The position numbers were made by a program, and so were the translations under genes. A DNA stretch of 6,501 nucleotides from Candidatus Falkowiibacteriota bacterium (GTDB lineage Bacteria > Patescibacteriota > Patescibacteriia > UBA2591 > JABMQE01), in NCBI GenBank assembly GCA_013203415.1, contig JABMQE010000094.1:1-6501 (forward strand), in the 5' to 3' direction. The notes below the pieces were generated by a model. That model had not been told where the DNA came from. It saw only the letters and a list, made by a program, of their open reading frames with translations, and did no database searches. Positions 1 to 5,028 of this stretch are shown piece by piece (within the stretch, counting starts at the first letter, position 1; each line of letters opens with the position of its first letter).

Positions 1-34
1 ATATAATTAATTATATAATTAATTATATAATTAA
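1..34. repeat. AT-only 12-bp tandem repeat
   Basis: The unit ATATAATTAATT is repeated about 2.8 times (1-12, 13-24, 25-34). Each repeat junction contains the self-complementary AATTATATAATT, so the tract can form small hairpins on either strand. It lies downstream of the efp stop codon on the minus strand. There is no clear GC stem followed by a T-run, so it is not a convincing terminator. The array may extend beyond the window edge. The same 12-mer recurs once at 6355-6366. Confidence 0.8.
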
Positions 35-73
35 AAAATTGAGAAGTTTTATTTAAATAATAACATAACCTTT

Positions 74-634
74 TTATACTCTTTCGACATACTCTAATGT
101 ATCAGTATTGATGCGGATAGTATCTCCTTGTTTTATAAATAAAGGGGCTTGGAGTTCTAGGCCGGTTTCTAGGGTTATGGTTTTGGTGACACTGCCTTGA
201 GCGGTATCGCCGCGGACGCCGGGCGGGGCAGAGGCGACTTTAAGCTCTATTTTTGAGGGAAGCTGGATAGAGACAGGTTTGTTTTGGAAAAGAAGGACAT
301 CAACGTCTTGGCCTTCTTTTAGAAGAGAAGCTTTTTGGCCGAGAGAATCGGCAGAGAGAGGGAATTGCTCGTAGGATTCTGTGTCCATAAAAAAATAACT
401 ATCCCCTTGGGGATATAGGAATTGAGCTTTGGTGCGGGAGAGGTCTGGTTCATCCAGGCGGTCGGCTTGTTTGTAGGTTTTTTCTAGAATTTTGCCGGAG
501 AACAGATTTTTGATTTTAACCCGGACAGTAGCGCCGCCGCGGCCCATATGGGTGTGTTCGGATTTTATTACAGTGTAAGGTTCCTTTTCTATTTCGATGT
601 TTGTCCCAATTTTTAAGTCGCTGATGGTGAGCAT
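74..634 (-). CDS. efp: Translation elongation factor P (EF-P)
   Basis: EF-P binds the ribosome between the P and E sites and helps form peptide bonds at polyproline stretches. The 186-residue protein has the usual full length and three beta-barrel domains: a KOW-like N-terminal domain (about 1-63), a central OB domain (about 66-128) and a C-terminal OB domain. The C-terminal domain carries the family signature PPGVRGDTAQG at 137-147 and ends in the typical EYVERV. The loop that reaches the tRNA reads HMGRGG (29-34), placing Arg32 at the tip where E. coli has modified Lys34; Arg32 is the modified residue in rhamnosylated EF-Ps such as that of Pseudomonas. No modifying enzyme is visible here. 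The ATG is the natural start, because residues MLTISDLKIG align with the family N-terminus; a GGGGAG lies about 14 nt upstream, which is rather far for a ribosome binding site. The gene follows rpsR on the same strand, separated by a 201-bp hairpin-rich leader. Confidence 0.96.
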   Translation of the reverse strand: MLTISDLKIGTNIEIEKEPYTVIKSEHTHMGRGGATVRVKIKNLFSGKILEKTYKQADRLDEPDLSRTKAQFLYPQGDSYFFMDTESYEQFPLSADSLGQKASLLKEGQDVDVLLFQNKPVSIQLPSKIELKVASAPPGVRGDTAQGSVTKTITLETGLELQAPLFIKQGDTIRINTDTLEYVERV

Positions 635-652
635 GTTTGTTTATTGCGCTCC

Positions 653-680
653 CCCAGCACATAAGTCGTTATGTGCTGGG
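653..680. promoter_or_regulatory. Perfect 12-bp hairpin in the efp leader
   Basis: CCCAGCACATAA (653-664) pairs perfectly with TTATGTGCTGGG (669-680) around the 4-nt loop GTCG. On the efp strand the 3' arm runs directly into GGGGAG, about 14 nt before the efp ATG, so the stem abuts or overlaps the only candidate ribosome binding site. It could modulate efp translation or protect the transcript. There is no T-run on either side, so a simple terminator is unlikely. The pairing is seen in the sequence; the regulatory role is inference. Confidence 0.6.
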
Positions 681-693
681 TCGCTTTTATTGG

Positions 694-721
694 TTTATTA
701 ATTTATTAGTAAATTAATAAA
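694..721. repeat. AT-rich 12-bp inverted repeat
   Basis: TTTATTAATTTA (694-705) pairs with TAAATTAATAAA (710-721) around TTAG. It sits between two GC-rich hairpins in the rpsR-efp gap, and a related AATTAATAAAAGCGA string at 764-778 can alternatively pair with TCGCTTTTATT at 681-691. The gap therefore looks like a nested set of stems rather than random spacer. Confidence 0.6.
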
Positions 722-725
722 GTGA

Positions 726-753
726 GCCGACCCCGCAGTATGCGGGGGAAGGC
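726..753. repeat. GC-rich hairpin in the rpsR-efp gap
   Basis: CCCCGCA (731-737) and TGCGGGG (741-747) form a 7-bp stem with a 3-nt loop; GCC (726-728) and GGC (751-753) can extend it across a small internal loop. On the minus strand it lies about 85 nt beyond the rpsR stop. It could attenuate transcription between rpsR and efp, but no T-run follows, so I leave its role open. Confidence 0.5.
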
Positions 754-835
754 GAACATAATAAATTAATAAAAGCGAGTATGATAACACGAAATGAGTG
801 TTGGATATAGAAGAGCGGAGAAGCGCGGGTTGGAT

Positions 836-1063
836 TTATTTATTAGTAAACGGAATAAGCCCCATAATGCGGGCACGTTTGACGCTCTTTGCGATTTTTC
901 TTTGATGCTTTATGCAAAGGCCAGAACGTTTGCGAGAAATAATTTTATTATAAGAAGAAGTGAATTTTTGAAGGATTTGAGTATTTTTCCAATCCACCTC
1001 TACAATGCCATTTTCGCAAAAATAGCATTTTTTTTCTTTGGTTGTAATAGGGTTTGTTTTCAC
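836..1063 (-). CDS. rpsR: 30S ribosomal protein bS18
   Basis: bS18 is a small platform protein that pairs with bS6 on the 30S subunit and binds 16S rRNA. The 75-residue sequence carries the family hallmark RSGLCIKHQRKIAKSVKRARIMGLIPF in its C-terminal half, compared with the canonical TGLCAKHQRKLARAIKRAR. Cys13, Cys16, Cys50 and His53 form a CxxC...CxxH set consistent with a zinc-binding bS18 variant. The start is GTG: an in-frame TAA lies two codons upstream and there is no ATG before Cys13, so GTG is the only sensible choice. No clear Shine-Dalgarno sequence precedes it. The gene follows ssb as expected for the rpsF-ssb-rpsR operon, but the gap is 181 bp and is almost completely occupied by an inverted-repeat element, whereas this gap is usually short. 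Confidence 0.95.
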   Translation of the reverse strand: MKTNPITTKEKKCYFCENGIVEVDWKNTQILQKFTSSYNKIISRKRSGLCIKHQRKIAKSVKRARIMGLIPFTNK

Positions 1064-1083
1064 AGTTTTTTATTAGTTAATTA

Positions 1084-1244
1084 GAACCTGTTAGAAAAGT
1101 CCATATTCTGCTGCAACTATCAAATTTCGGCTACAAAAACCTCTCTCCTCGTCACCTTATATTCCATATAAAGCTCCTCGTCGTTCGCTTTTAACGCTTT
1201 TAATTTGAAAGTTTCGCGACGAAAGAGACTTTTCCAACAGGTTC
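1084..1244. mobile_element. MITE-like 161-bp element with terminal inverted repeats
   Basis: GAACCTGTTAGAAAAGTC at 1084-1101 is the inverted complement of GACTTTTCCAACAGGTTC at 1227-1244 with a single mismatch. TTA flanks both ends (1081-1083 and 1245-1247), as a 3-bp target duplication would. The element is also partly palindromic about the same centre (1164): CAAATT (1121-1126) pairs with AATTTG (1202-1207), and TTATAT (1157-1162) with ATATAA (1166-1171). CTCCTCGTC occurs twice in direct orientation (1145-1153 and 1174-1182). No frame of useful length is present and no transposase is nearby, so it would be a non-autonomous element or a large structured RNA region. The right-hand TTA is also the complement of the ssb stop codon, so insertion would have occurred exactly at the end of ssb. 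Confidence 0.6.
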
Positions 1245-1727
1245 TTAGAACGGAACTTCCTCGACATTGACTTCTTCGGTATCGGGGGAAGAAGGAGTGG
1301 TTGTAGGAGAATCATCAGCTACTTGGATTTCCGGTATTTGCTCCGGACTAGCATGTTGGCTTGGGGGCGCTACCGGAGCGTTTGATTGCGGGGCAGAGCT
1401 TTTACTATCGAGCATAATCATATTATCGGCAACAATTTCGGTGCGATATCTTTTAACGCCATCTTGTCCATCCCAGCTGCGGGTTTGGATCCGGCCTTCG
1501 ATATAGATTTTTGAACCTTTTCTTAGGTATTGGCTGCAAATTTCTGCGAGTTTTCTCCAAGCGACAATATTATGATAATCGACAGCTTCTTGTTTTTGGC
1601 CTTGGGCATTTTTCCAGACACGATTAGTAGCTAAGCTAAAAGAAGTGACGGTTTGGCCGGAAGGGATGGTTCTGGTTTCGGGGTCGCGGGTTAAACGACC
1701 AATAATCATTGCTTTATTTAGATCCAT
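1245..1727 (-). CDS. ssb: Single-stranded DNA-binding protein (SSB)
   Basis: SSB coats single-stranded DNA in replication, repair and recombination, and recruits partner enzymes through its acidic tail. From the chosen start the protein has 160 residues: an OB fold (about 1-108) opening with MDLNKAMIIGRLTRDPETR, with aromatic residues W38, W57 and W85 at positions typical of DNA-stacking residues; a Pro/Ser/Gln-rich linker (about 109-145); and an intact acidic tip ending EEVNVEEVPF, matching the DDDIPF-type interaction peptide. The frame is open for eight more codons upstream, to 1751. I place the start at the internal ATG (1725-1727) because AAGGAGAT lies 7 nt before it and the family begins there. 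It is 63 bp downstream of rpsF and belongs to the S6-SSB-S18 cluster. The stop codon abuts the inverted-repeat element. Confidence 0.96.
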   Translation of the reverse strand: MDLNKAMIIGRLTRDPETRTIPSGQTVTSFSLATNRVWKNAQGQKQEAVDYHNIVAWRKLAEICSQYLRKGSKIYIEGRIQTRSWDGQDGVKRYRTEIVADNMIMLDSKSSAPQSNAPVAPPSQHASPEQIPEIQVADDSPTTTPSSPDTEEVNVEEVPF

Positions 1728-1734
1728 GGGGTAT

Positions 1735-1740
1735 CTCCTT
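1735..1740 (-). promoter_or_regulatory. Strong ribosome binding site of ssb
   Basis: On the minus strand AAGGAG, with T following the next A, stands 7 nt before the ATG at 1727. It is the only textbook Shine-Dalgarno site I see among the genes here, and it decides the ssb start in favour of the internal ATG over the longer frame that begins at 1751. Confidence 0.85.
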
Positions 1741-1790
1741 GGTATAGCCAAAGAAAAGATATTTTTTGGCTATTTTAATAATATAAAAAT

Positions 1791-2291
1791 TTAGGTTTCT
1801 AGGTCTTTGTCGGAGAGGATTTCGTCTAGTTTTATATCGAGGTCTTCTAAGGCAATTTTGCCTTCCCCGGTTTTTTTCCTTCCTGTTTCTGTTCTGATCC
1901 CCGAGGTTTTTACAGGAGGCTTTTCTAAGGAGAGGGCGTCTTTTTCTTTAGTAATTTTTTCTTTGGTGATTTCTTCGATTTCTTTTCCCTTGGGGGCTTT
2001 GGTTTTGTTAGGGTTGAATTTTACGATTTGATGCCTTAGGATTTCCGGAAAAGTGAGAAGTTCCTGATTTATTTTTTGGAGGTTTTCGGGATCGATCTTA
2101 ATTTCTAAAATAATAAAATAGCCATGACGATTTTGTTTGATGGGATAAGCAATTTTTCTTTTCCCCCCGTCTTCTTCCCTAATAATATTAGCATTGTTTT
2201 TTTTAAGAGTAGCTATAATTTTTTCTCTTATTTTAGGGACTTCGGCTTCGGTGTATTTGAAGGGGACAATATAGACAAGTTCGTAATTCAT
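1791..2291 (-). CDS. rpsF: 30S ribosomal protein bS6
   Basis: bS6 binds bS18 and 16S rRNA in the 30S platform. Residues 1-95 form the ferredoxin-like S6 fold: MNYELVYIVPFKYTEAE at the N-terminus, the signature GGKRKIAYPIKQNRHGYFI (42-60), and the last strand LRHQIVKFNP. The protein then continues for about 70 residues as a Lys/Glu-rich, probably disordered tail, giving 166 residues where about 95-135 is common. The tail ends in LEDLDIKLDEILSDKDLE, a short amphipathic helix that I associate with bS6 proteins of Patescibacteria. The ATG start matches the family N-terminus; no good Shine-Dalgarno sequence is visible in front. It is the first gene of the rpsF-ssb-rpsR cluster and diverges from the methyltransferase gene across a 94-bp spacer. 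Confidence 0.95.
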   Translation of the reverse strand: MNYELVYIVPFKYTEAEVPKIREKIIATLKKNNANIIREEDGGKRKIAYPIKQNRHGYFIILEIKIDPENLQKINQELLTFPEILRHQIVKFNPNKTKAPKGKEIEEITKEKITKEKDALSLEKPPVKTSGIRTETGRKKTGEGKIALEDLDIKLDEILSDKDLET

Positions 2292-2328
2292 TATTTTGAC
2301 AGTTACTATTTAGTTTTGGATTAGTATT

Positions 2329-2357
2329 ACTTTATCATAAGTTTTTAGGTTTGTAAA
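2329..2357 (-). promoter_or_regulatory. Possible promoter of the rpsF-ssb-rpsR cluster
   Basis: On the minus strand TTTACA (2357-2352) and TAAAGT (2334-2329) are separated by 17 bp, matching sigma70-type boxes at 5/6 and 4/6 positions. Initiation would fall near 2322, giving a leader of about 30 nt before the rpsF ATG. In an AT-rich spacer such matches arise easily, so this is a moderate guess. Confidence 0.35.
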
Positions 2358-2379
2358 GGGGGGTGTTTGATGTTAAACT
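2351..2379 (+). promoter_or_regulatory. Possible leaderless promoter of the methyltransferase gene
   Basis: TTGTAA (2351-2356) and TAAACT (2374-2379) are 17 bp apart, each matching 4/6 consensus positions. Initiation would fall on or next to the ATG at 2386, giving a leaderless mRNA. This fits the lack of a correctly spaced ribosome binding site: the only purine run, AAAGG, is one base from the ATG. It overlaps the candidate rpsF promoter on the other strand, so the two could exclude each other. Confidence 0.25.
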
Positions 2380-2385
2380 AAAGGT

Positions 2386-3621
2386 ATGAGATATTTTTTT
2401 GTTTTAGGAAAAACACCAGAATTATCTGTTTTAGAATTTTTTGAAATGTCGAAGGCCCATGATTCTTGCGGTTCGCGGGTTTTGGACAAGGTTTTGGTTG
2501 TTAGTAAAAAAGAAAAGATAGATGTTCGGGGTTTAATGGAAGGACTTGGAGGAACAGTAAAGGCGGGGGAGATTATAAAAGAGGCAGAGAATTTAGGGAA
2601 AATCGATTTAGGGGAGCTGGCAGATTTTATTTTGGATAATGTTGATAAGACAAAGAAGGTTTATTTCGGTTTTTCTATTTTAGGCAAAAGACAAGAAAAG
2701 AAAAAAAAGATGATAATGAGTTTGGGTCTTGGGGTTAAAAAATTATTACGAAATAAGGGGGTAAAAGCAAGGTTTGTAACTTCGAAGGATGAGGATTTAT
2801 CCAGTGTGGTGGTTAAGAAGAATAAATTGGTGAGCGGGCAAGGGGCGGAGCTGGTGATTATTGAGAGGGGAGATGAGAGAGGTATTTTGATCGGGCGGAC
2901 TTTAGAGGTGCAGGATTTTAGCGGTTATTCGAAACGGGATTATGGACGGCCTAACAGAGATATGAAAGTAGGGATGATACCGTTAAAGCTGGCAAGGATG
3001 ATGATAAATATTACCGGGGCAGGGAAAGAGGAAGAGGTTTTGGATCCTTTTTGCGGGGAGGGGACTATACTTCAGGAGCTGGCGATTTTAGGGTATAAAA
3101 AAATTATTGGCGGAGACAAGGACGGAGAGATGGTAAGACAGGCAAAGGTTAATTTGGATTGGCTTGGGGTGGAGTGTAAGATGGAAAATGAGGAGTGGTC
3201 ACAAAGATGCAGTTTGTATCGCGGAGATGTGATTAAGCTCTCGGAGGTGATACCTAATAATTCTCTGGGGGCGATTGTAACCGAGCCGCATTTAGGGCCG
3301 CCGCTTAAAGGAGGAGAAGGGGAGGAAGAGATAGAGAATATAAGAAGGGAGCTTTCGGAATTATACTTGGGGGCATTTAAGGAATTTAAGAAAGTGTTAA
3401 AGAAGGGAGGCGTAGTGGTGATGGTGTTTCCATTTTTTATCCAAGGCGAGCGGGTTAGGTTTTTAGATATTACAAAAGAGATAGAGAAAATAGGATTTGA
3501 ATCGGTTTTAGGGAAGAGAGCAGGTGATTTAGCGGATTTGACAGAGAGAGGGTCGATATTATATTTTAGGCCGGGTCAGAGGACAGGAAGAGAGGTTTTT
3601 AAGTTTCGGGTGGATAAGTAA
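2386..3621 (+). CDS. TRM11-like tRNA (guanine-N2-)-methyltransferase family protein
   Basis: The 411-residue protein resembles TRM11/Trm-G10-type SAM-dependent methyltransferases, which methylate guanine N2 in tRNA. The N-terminal half (about 1-170) is a THUMP-like RNA-binding region. The linker RDYGRPNRDMKVGMIPLKLARMMINI (185-210) is characteristic of this family. The Rossmann domain follows, with SAM motif I DPFCGEGT (220-227), the acidic site GGDKD (242-246) and YRGDV (278-282). At the catalytic motif IV, where DPPYG/NPPYG is expected, it reads TEPHLGPPL (299-307), with Glu for Asp/Asn and His-Leu-Gly following the Pro. The protein ends in an RPGQRTGREVFKF segment. The ATG is preferred because MRYFFVLGKTPELSVLEF aligns with the family start. 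The family assignment is good; the exact target base is unknown and the altered motif might change substrate. Confidence 0.85.
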   Translation: MRYFFVLGKTPELSVLEFFEMSKAHDSCGSRVLDKVLVVSKKEKIDVRGLMEGLGGTVKAGEIIKEAENLGKIDLGELADFILDNVDKTKKVYFGFSILGKRQEKKKKMIMSLGLGVKKLLRNKGVKARFVTSKDEDLSSVVVKKNKLVSGQGAELVIIERGDERGILIGRTLEVQDFSGYSKRDYGRPNRDMKVGMIPLKLARMMINITGAGKEEEVLDPFCGEGTILQELAILGYKKIIGGDKDGEMVRQAKVNLDWLGVECKMENEEWSQRCSLYRGDVIKLSEVIPNNSLGAIVTEPHLGPPLKGGEGEEEIENIRRELSELYLGAFKEFKKVLKKGGVVVMVFPFFIQGERVRFLDITKEIEKIGFESVLGKRAGDLADLTERGSILYFRPGQRTGREVFKFRVDK

Positions 3622-3678
3622 CTTATGGTAATTTGCTCGCTCTCGCTATGCTCGAGCTCGCGTAACTTGTTGTAATTG
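3619..3678. repeat. GC-rich GCTCG cluster between imperfect direct repeats
   Basis: A 28-bp GC-rich block (3635-3662) built from GCTCG, CTCGCT and GAGCTCGCG words interrupts AT-rich spacer. It is flanked by TAACTTATGGTAATTT (3619-3634) and TAACTTGTTGTAATTG (3663-3678), 13/16 identical and 44 bp apart. The first copy includes the TAA stop of the methyltransferase gene. This looks like an insertion with target duplication or a decayed 44-bp tandem duplication. GCTCG and CGAGC allow a hairpin. Confidence 0.5.
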
Positions 3679-3711
3679 ATTGTTTGTTTGTGGGGGGATA
3701 AATAATTAAGT

Positions 3712-3744
3712 AAAAGCCCTGCGGTTTGCAGGACTTTTTGTTTT
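3712..3744. terminator. Bidirectional rho-independent terminator
   Basis: AAAAG-C-CCTGC (3712-3722) pairs with GCAGG-A-CTTTT (3728-3738) around GGTTT, giving ten pairs with one mismatch, then TTTTTGTTTT on the plus strand. Read on the minus strand, the arm ends in CTTTTACTTAATTATTT. It lies between convergent genes, 90 bp after the methyltransferase stop and just beyond the ychF stop, so it can end both transcripts. Confidence 0.8.
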
Positions 3745-3747
3745 GAA

Positions 3748-4866
3748 TTAAATTTTGAAGTAGATGACGTCGCCGTCTTGGACAGTATAATTTTTTCCTT
3801 CAAGGTGCATTAACCCCTTTTCTTTGGCGGCGAGCTCACTTCCGGTATTAACAAAATCTTTGTAGTTTATAACCTCGGCTTTGATAAAATCTTTTTCGAA
3901 ATCGGTATGGATTTTAGCGGCGGCTTTCGGGGCTTTGGTTCCTTTGGTAATTGTCCAAGCGCGGGTTTCTTCGGGGCCGGAGGTAAGATAAGTTATGAGA
4001 TTTAGAAGTTTGTAAGAGGCAGCGATAAGAGCATCTAACCCGGATTGTTTTAGGCCGAGGTCGGCGAGATATGCTTTTTGTTCAGCTGGAGGTAATTCAG
4101 CGATTTCGGACTCTATTTTAGCGGAGATGGGGATTGACAGTTGACAGTTGACAGTTGACAGTTGACCCGCCTTTGCTTCTTCGTTAAAGCTATGGCGGAC
4201 AGGTCGGTGAGGCAAGTTGTTTTTGTTTATATTTTTTTCATCGACGTTGAGAACGTAGAGCATGGGTTTTAGAGTGAGGAGGCCTAAGTCTTTTACTAAT
4301 ATTTTTTCTTCATCGTTTATAAGGGTTAGAGAGGGAAGTTCGCCTTTGTCCAGGACAGCTTTAATTTTTTGATAAATAGCAAGAAGTTTGACGAGCTCTT
4401 TATCGCCAGAGCGGGCTTTAGCTTCGATATCTTTTATGCGTTTGGTGATAGTTTCCAAGTCGGCCATTATAAGCTCTAGGTTTATGATTTGGATATCTTC
4501 TTTTGGATTAACTTTGCCTTCAACATGGGTAACGTCGGGGTTGTGGAAGTCGCGGACAACCTGGCAGATGGCATCAACTTCCCGGATATGGGCAAGGAAT
4601 TTATTGCCAAGACCCTCGCCTTTATGAGCGCCTTTTACGAGCCCGGCAATATCAACAAACTCAATAGCAGTGGGAATGATTTTTTGGGATTTTGAAATTT
4701 TAGCTAAAGCGGTTAATCTTTTGTCTGGAACCTGAACAATACCAACGTTTGGGTCGATGGTACAAAAAGGATAATTAGAGGCGTCAACTTGCTTTTTTGT
4801 CAGGGCTTTAAAAAGAGTTGATTTGCCGACATTGGGAAGGCCAATAATGCCGATGGAAAATGACAT
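3748..4866 (-). CDS. ychF: Ribosome-binding ATPase YchF (OLA1 family)
   Basis: YchF is a universally conserved TRAFAC P-loop ATPase that binds ribosomes and is linked to translation and stress control. The 372-residue protein has Walker A GLPNVGKS (9-16), NYPFCTIDPNVG (31-42), G3 motif DIAGLVKGAHKGEGLG (72-87) with the hydrophobic residue typical of HAS-NTPases, and NVDE (207-210) in place of NKxD, as in the ATP-preferring YchF group. A coiled-coil region spans about 130-190 and a TGS domain about 288-371, ending GDVIYFKI. Residues about 217-244 (NLPHRPVRHSFNEEAKAGQLSTVNCQLS) do not resemble the family: they are translated from a palindromic repeat followed by a heptanucleotide array, making this stretch about 11 residues longer than the equivalent in E. 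coli. The ATG is fixed by MSFSIGIIGLPNVGKS; there is no Shine-Dalgarno sequence, only heptad repeats immediately upstream. The frame remains intact, so the protein is probably functional. Confidence 0.96.
   Translation of the reverse strand: MSFSIGIIGLPNVGKSTLFKALTKKQVDASNYPFCTIDPNVGIVQVPDKRLTALAKISKSQKIIPTAIEFVDIAGLVKGAHKGEGLGNKFLAHIREVDAICQVVRDFHNPDVTHVEGKVNPKEDIQIINLELIMADLETITKRIKDIEAKARSGDKELVKLLAIYQKIKAVLDKGELPSLTLINDEEKILVKDLGLLTLKPMLYVLNVDEKNINKNNLPHRPVRHSFNEEAKAGQLSTVNCQLSIPISAKIESEIAELPPAEQKAYLADLGLKQSGLDALIAASYKLLNLITYLTSGPEETRAWTITKGTKAPKAAAKIHTDFEKDFIKAEVINYKDFVNTGSELAAKEKGLMHLEGKNYTVQDGDVIYFKI
4134..4166. repeat. Heptanucleotide tandem repeat (TTGACAG) inside ychF
   Basis: Four perfect TTGACAG units (4134-4161) plus TTGAC (4162-4166) form 33 bp of pure 7-bp repeat. 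On the ychF strand it encodes the GQLSTVNCQLS stretch, reading the same 7-mer in three successive frames. Gain or loss of one unit would shift the ychF frame; only steps of three units preserve it. It is directly joined to the palindromic repeat at 4166-4207. Confidence 0.95.
4166..4207. repeat. REP-like palindromic repeat, copy 1 (within ychF)
   Basis: CCGCC-TTT-GCTT (4167-4178) mirrors AAGC-TAT-GGCGG (4187-4198), a symmetric stem with an 8-base centre. The tail is ACAGGTCGG. Copy 2 at 6249-6282 shares the outer CCCGCCT and the GGCGG-CAGGTCGG end. In ychF it is translated as about PVRHSFNEEAKAG, in a region where the family shows no such sequence, which suggests an in-frame insertion. Confidence 0.7.
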
Positions 4867-4870
4867 GTGA

Positions 4871-4894
4871 TTATAGTTTATAGTTGATAGTTGA
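4871..4894. repeat. Heptanucleotide repeat upstream of ychF
   Basis: TTATAGT, TTATAGT, TGATAGT and a partial TGA form a 7-bp periodic tract directly in front of the ychF start (4866). In register it reads AGTTTAT-AGTTGAT-AGTTGA, close to the AGTTGAC unit inside the gene. On the ychF strand it creates TATAAA and TATAAT boxes, the latter at 4875-4870, only 3 nt before the ATG. This might act as a -10 region for a leaderless transcript, though no -35 box is evident. Confidence 0.75.
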
Positions 4895-4958
4895 AAAGAA
4901 GTTGGACGATGGGTTTTCTTTGTTTTAGTTTAGCAGGTTGGCGGTTTTTTGCAACTAG

Positions 4959-4986
4959 TTGAATTTTTTAGCAATGATGATATAAT
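4959..4986 (+). promoter_or_regulatory. Sigma70-type promoter of the membrane protein gene
   Basis: A perfect TATAAT (4981-4986) follows TTGAAT (4959-4964, 4/6 match) after a 16-bp spacer. Initiation near 4993 would give a leader of about 36 nt before the ATG at 5029. It is the best promoter match in the window. The rest of the 162-bp ychF/5029 spacer holds only the heptad tract and AT-rich sequence. Confidence 0.6.
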
Positions 4987-5028
4987 GGATGTGTGAGATG
5001 GGGGATTTAAGTATTTATTTTAAGAATT

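Noticed and set aside
794..1084. 96-residue plus-strand frame
   Set aside because: It covers rpsR on the opposite strand; the composition is that of an antisense shadow, and bS18 is unmistakable.
1728..1751. Eight-codon N-terminal extension of ssb
   Set aside because: A strong AAGGAG lies in front of the internal ATG at 1727 and the family begins there, so the longer start is not used.
2296..2301. Consensus TTGACA on the plus strand upstream of the methyltransferase gene
   Set aside because: No acceptable -10 box lies 16-18 bp downstream (GATTAG only), so it is probably chance or a decayed heptad unit.
3576..3803. Minus-strand frame of 75 residues across the convergent spacer
   Set aside because: It overlaps the ends of both real genes and the terminator hairpin, has no family features and no start signal.
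4134..4166. CRISPR-like or iteron array
   Set aside because: Units are only 7 bp with no spacers, and lie inside a coding sequence, so neither a CRISPR nor a replication origin is supported.
4388..4695. Plus-strand frames within ychF
   Set aside because: They are antisense to strongly conserved YchF motifs and show no recognisable protein.
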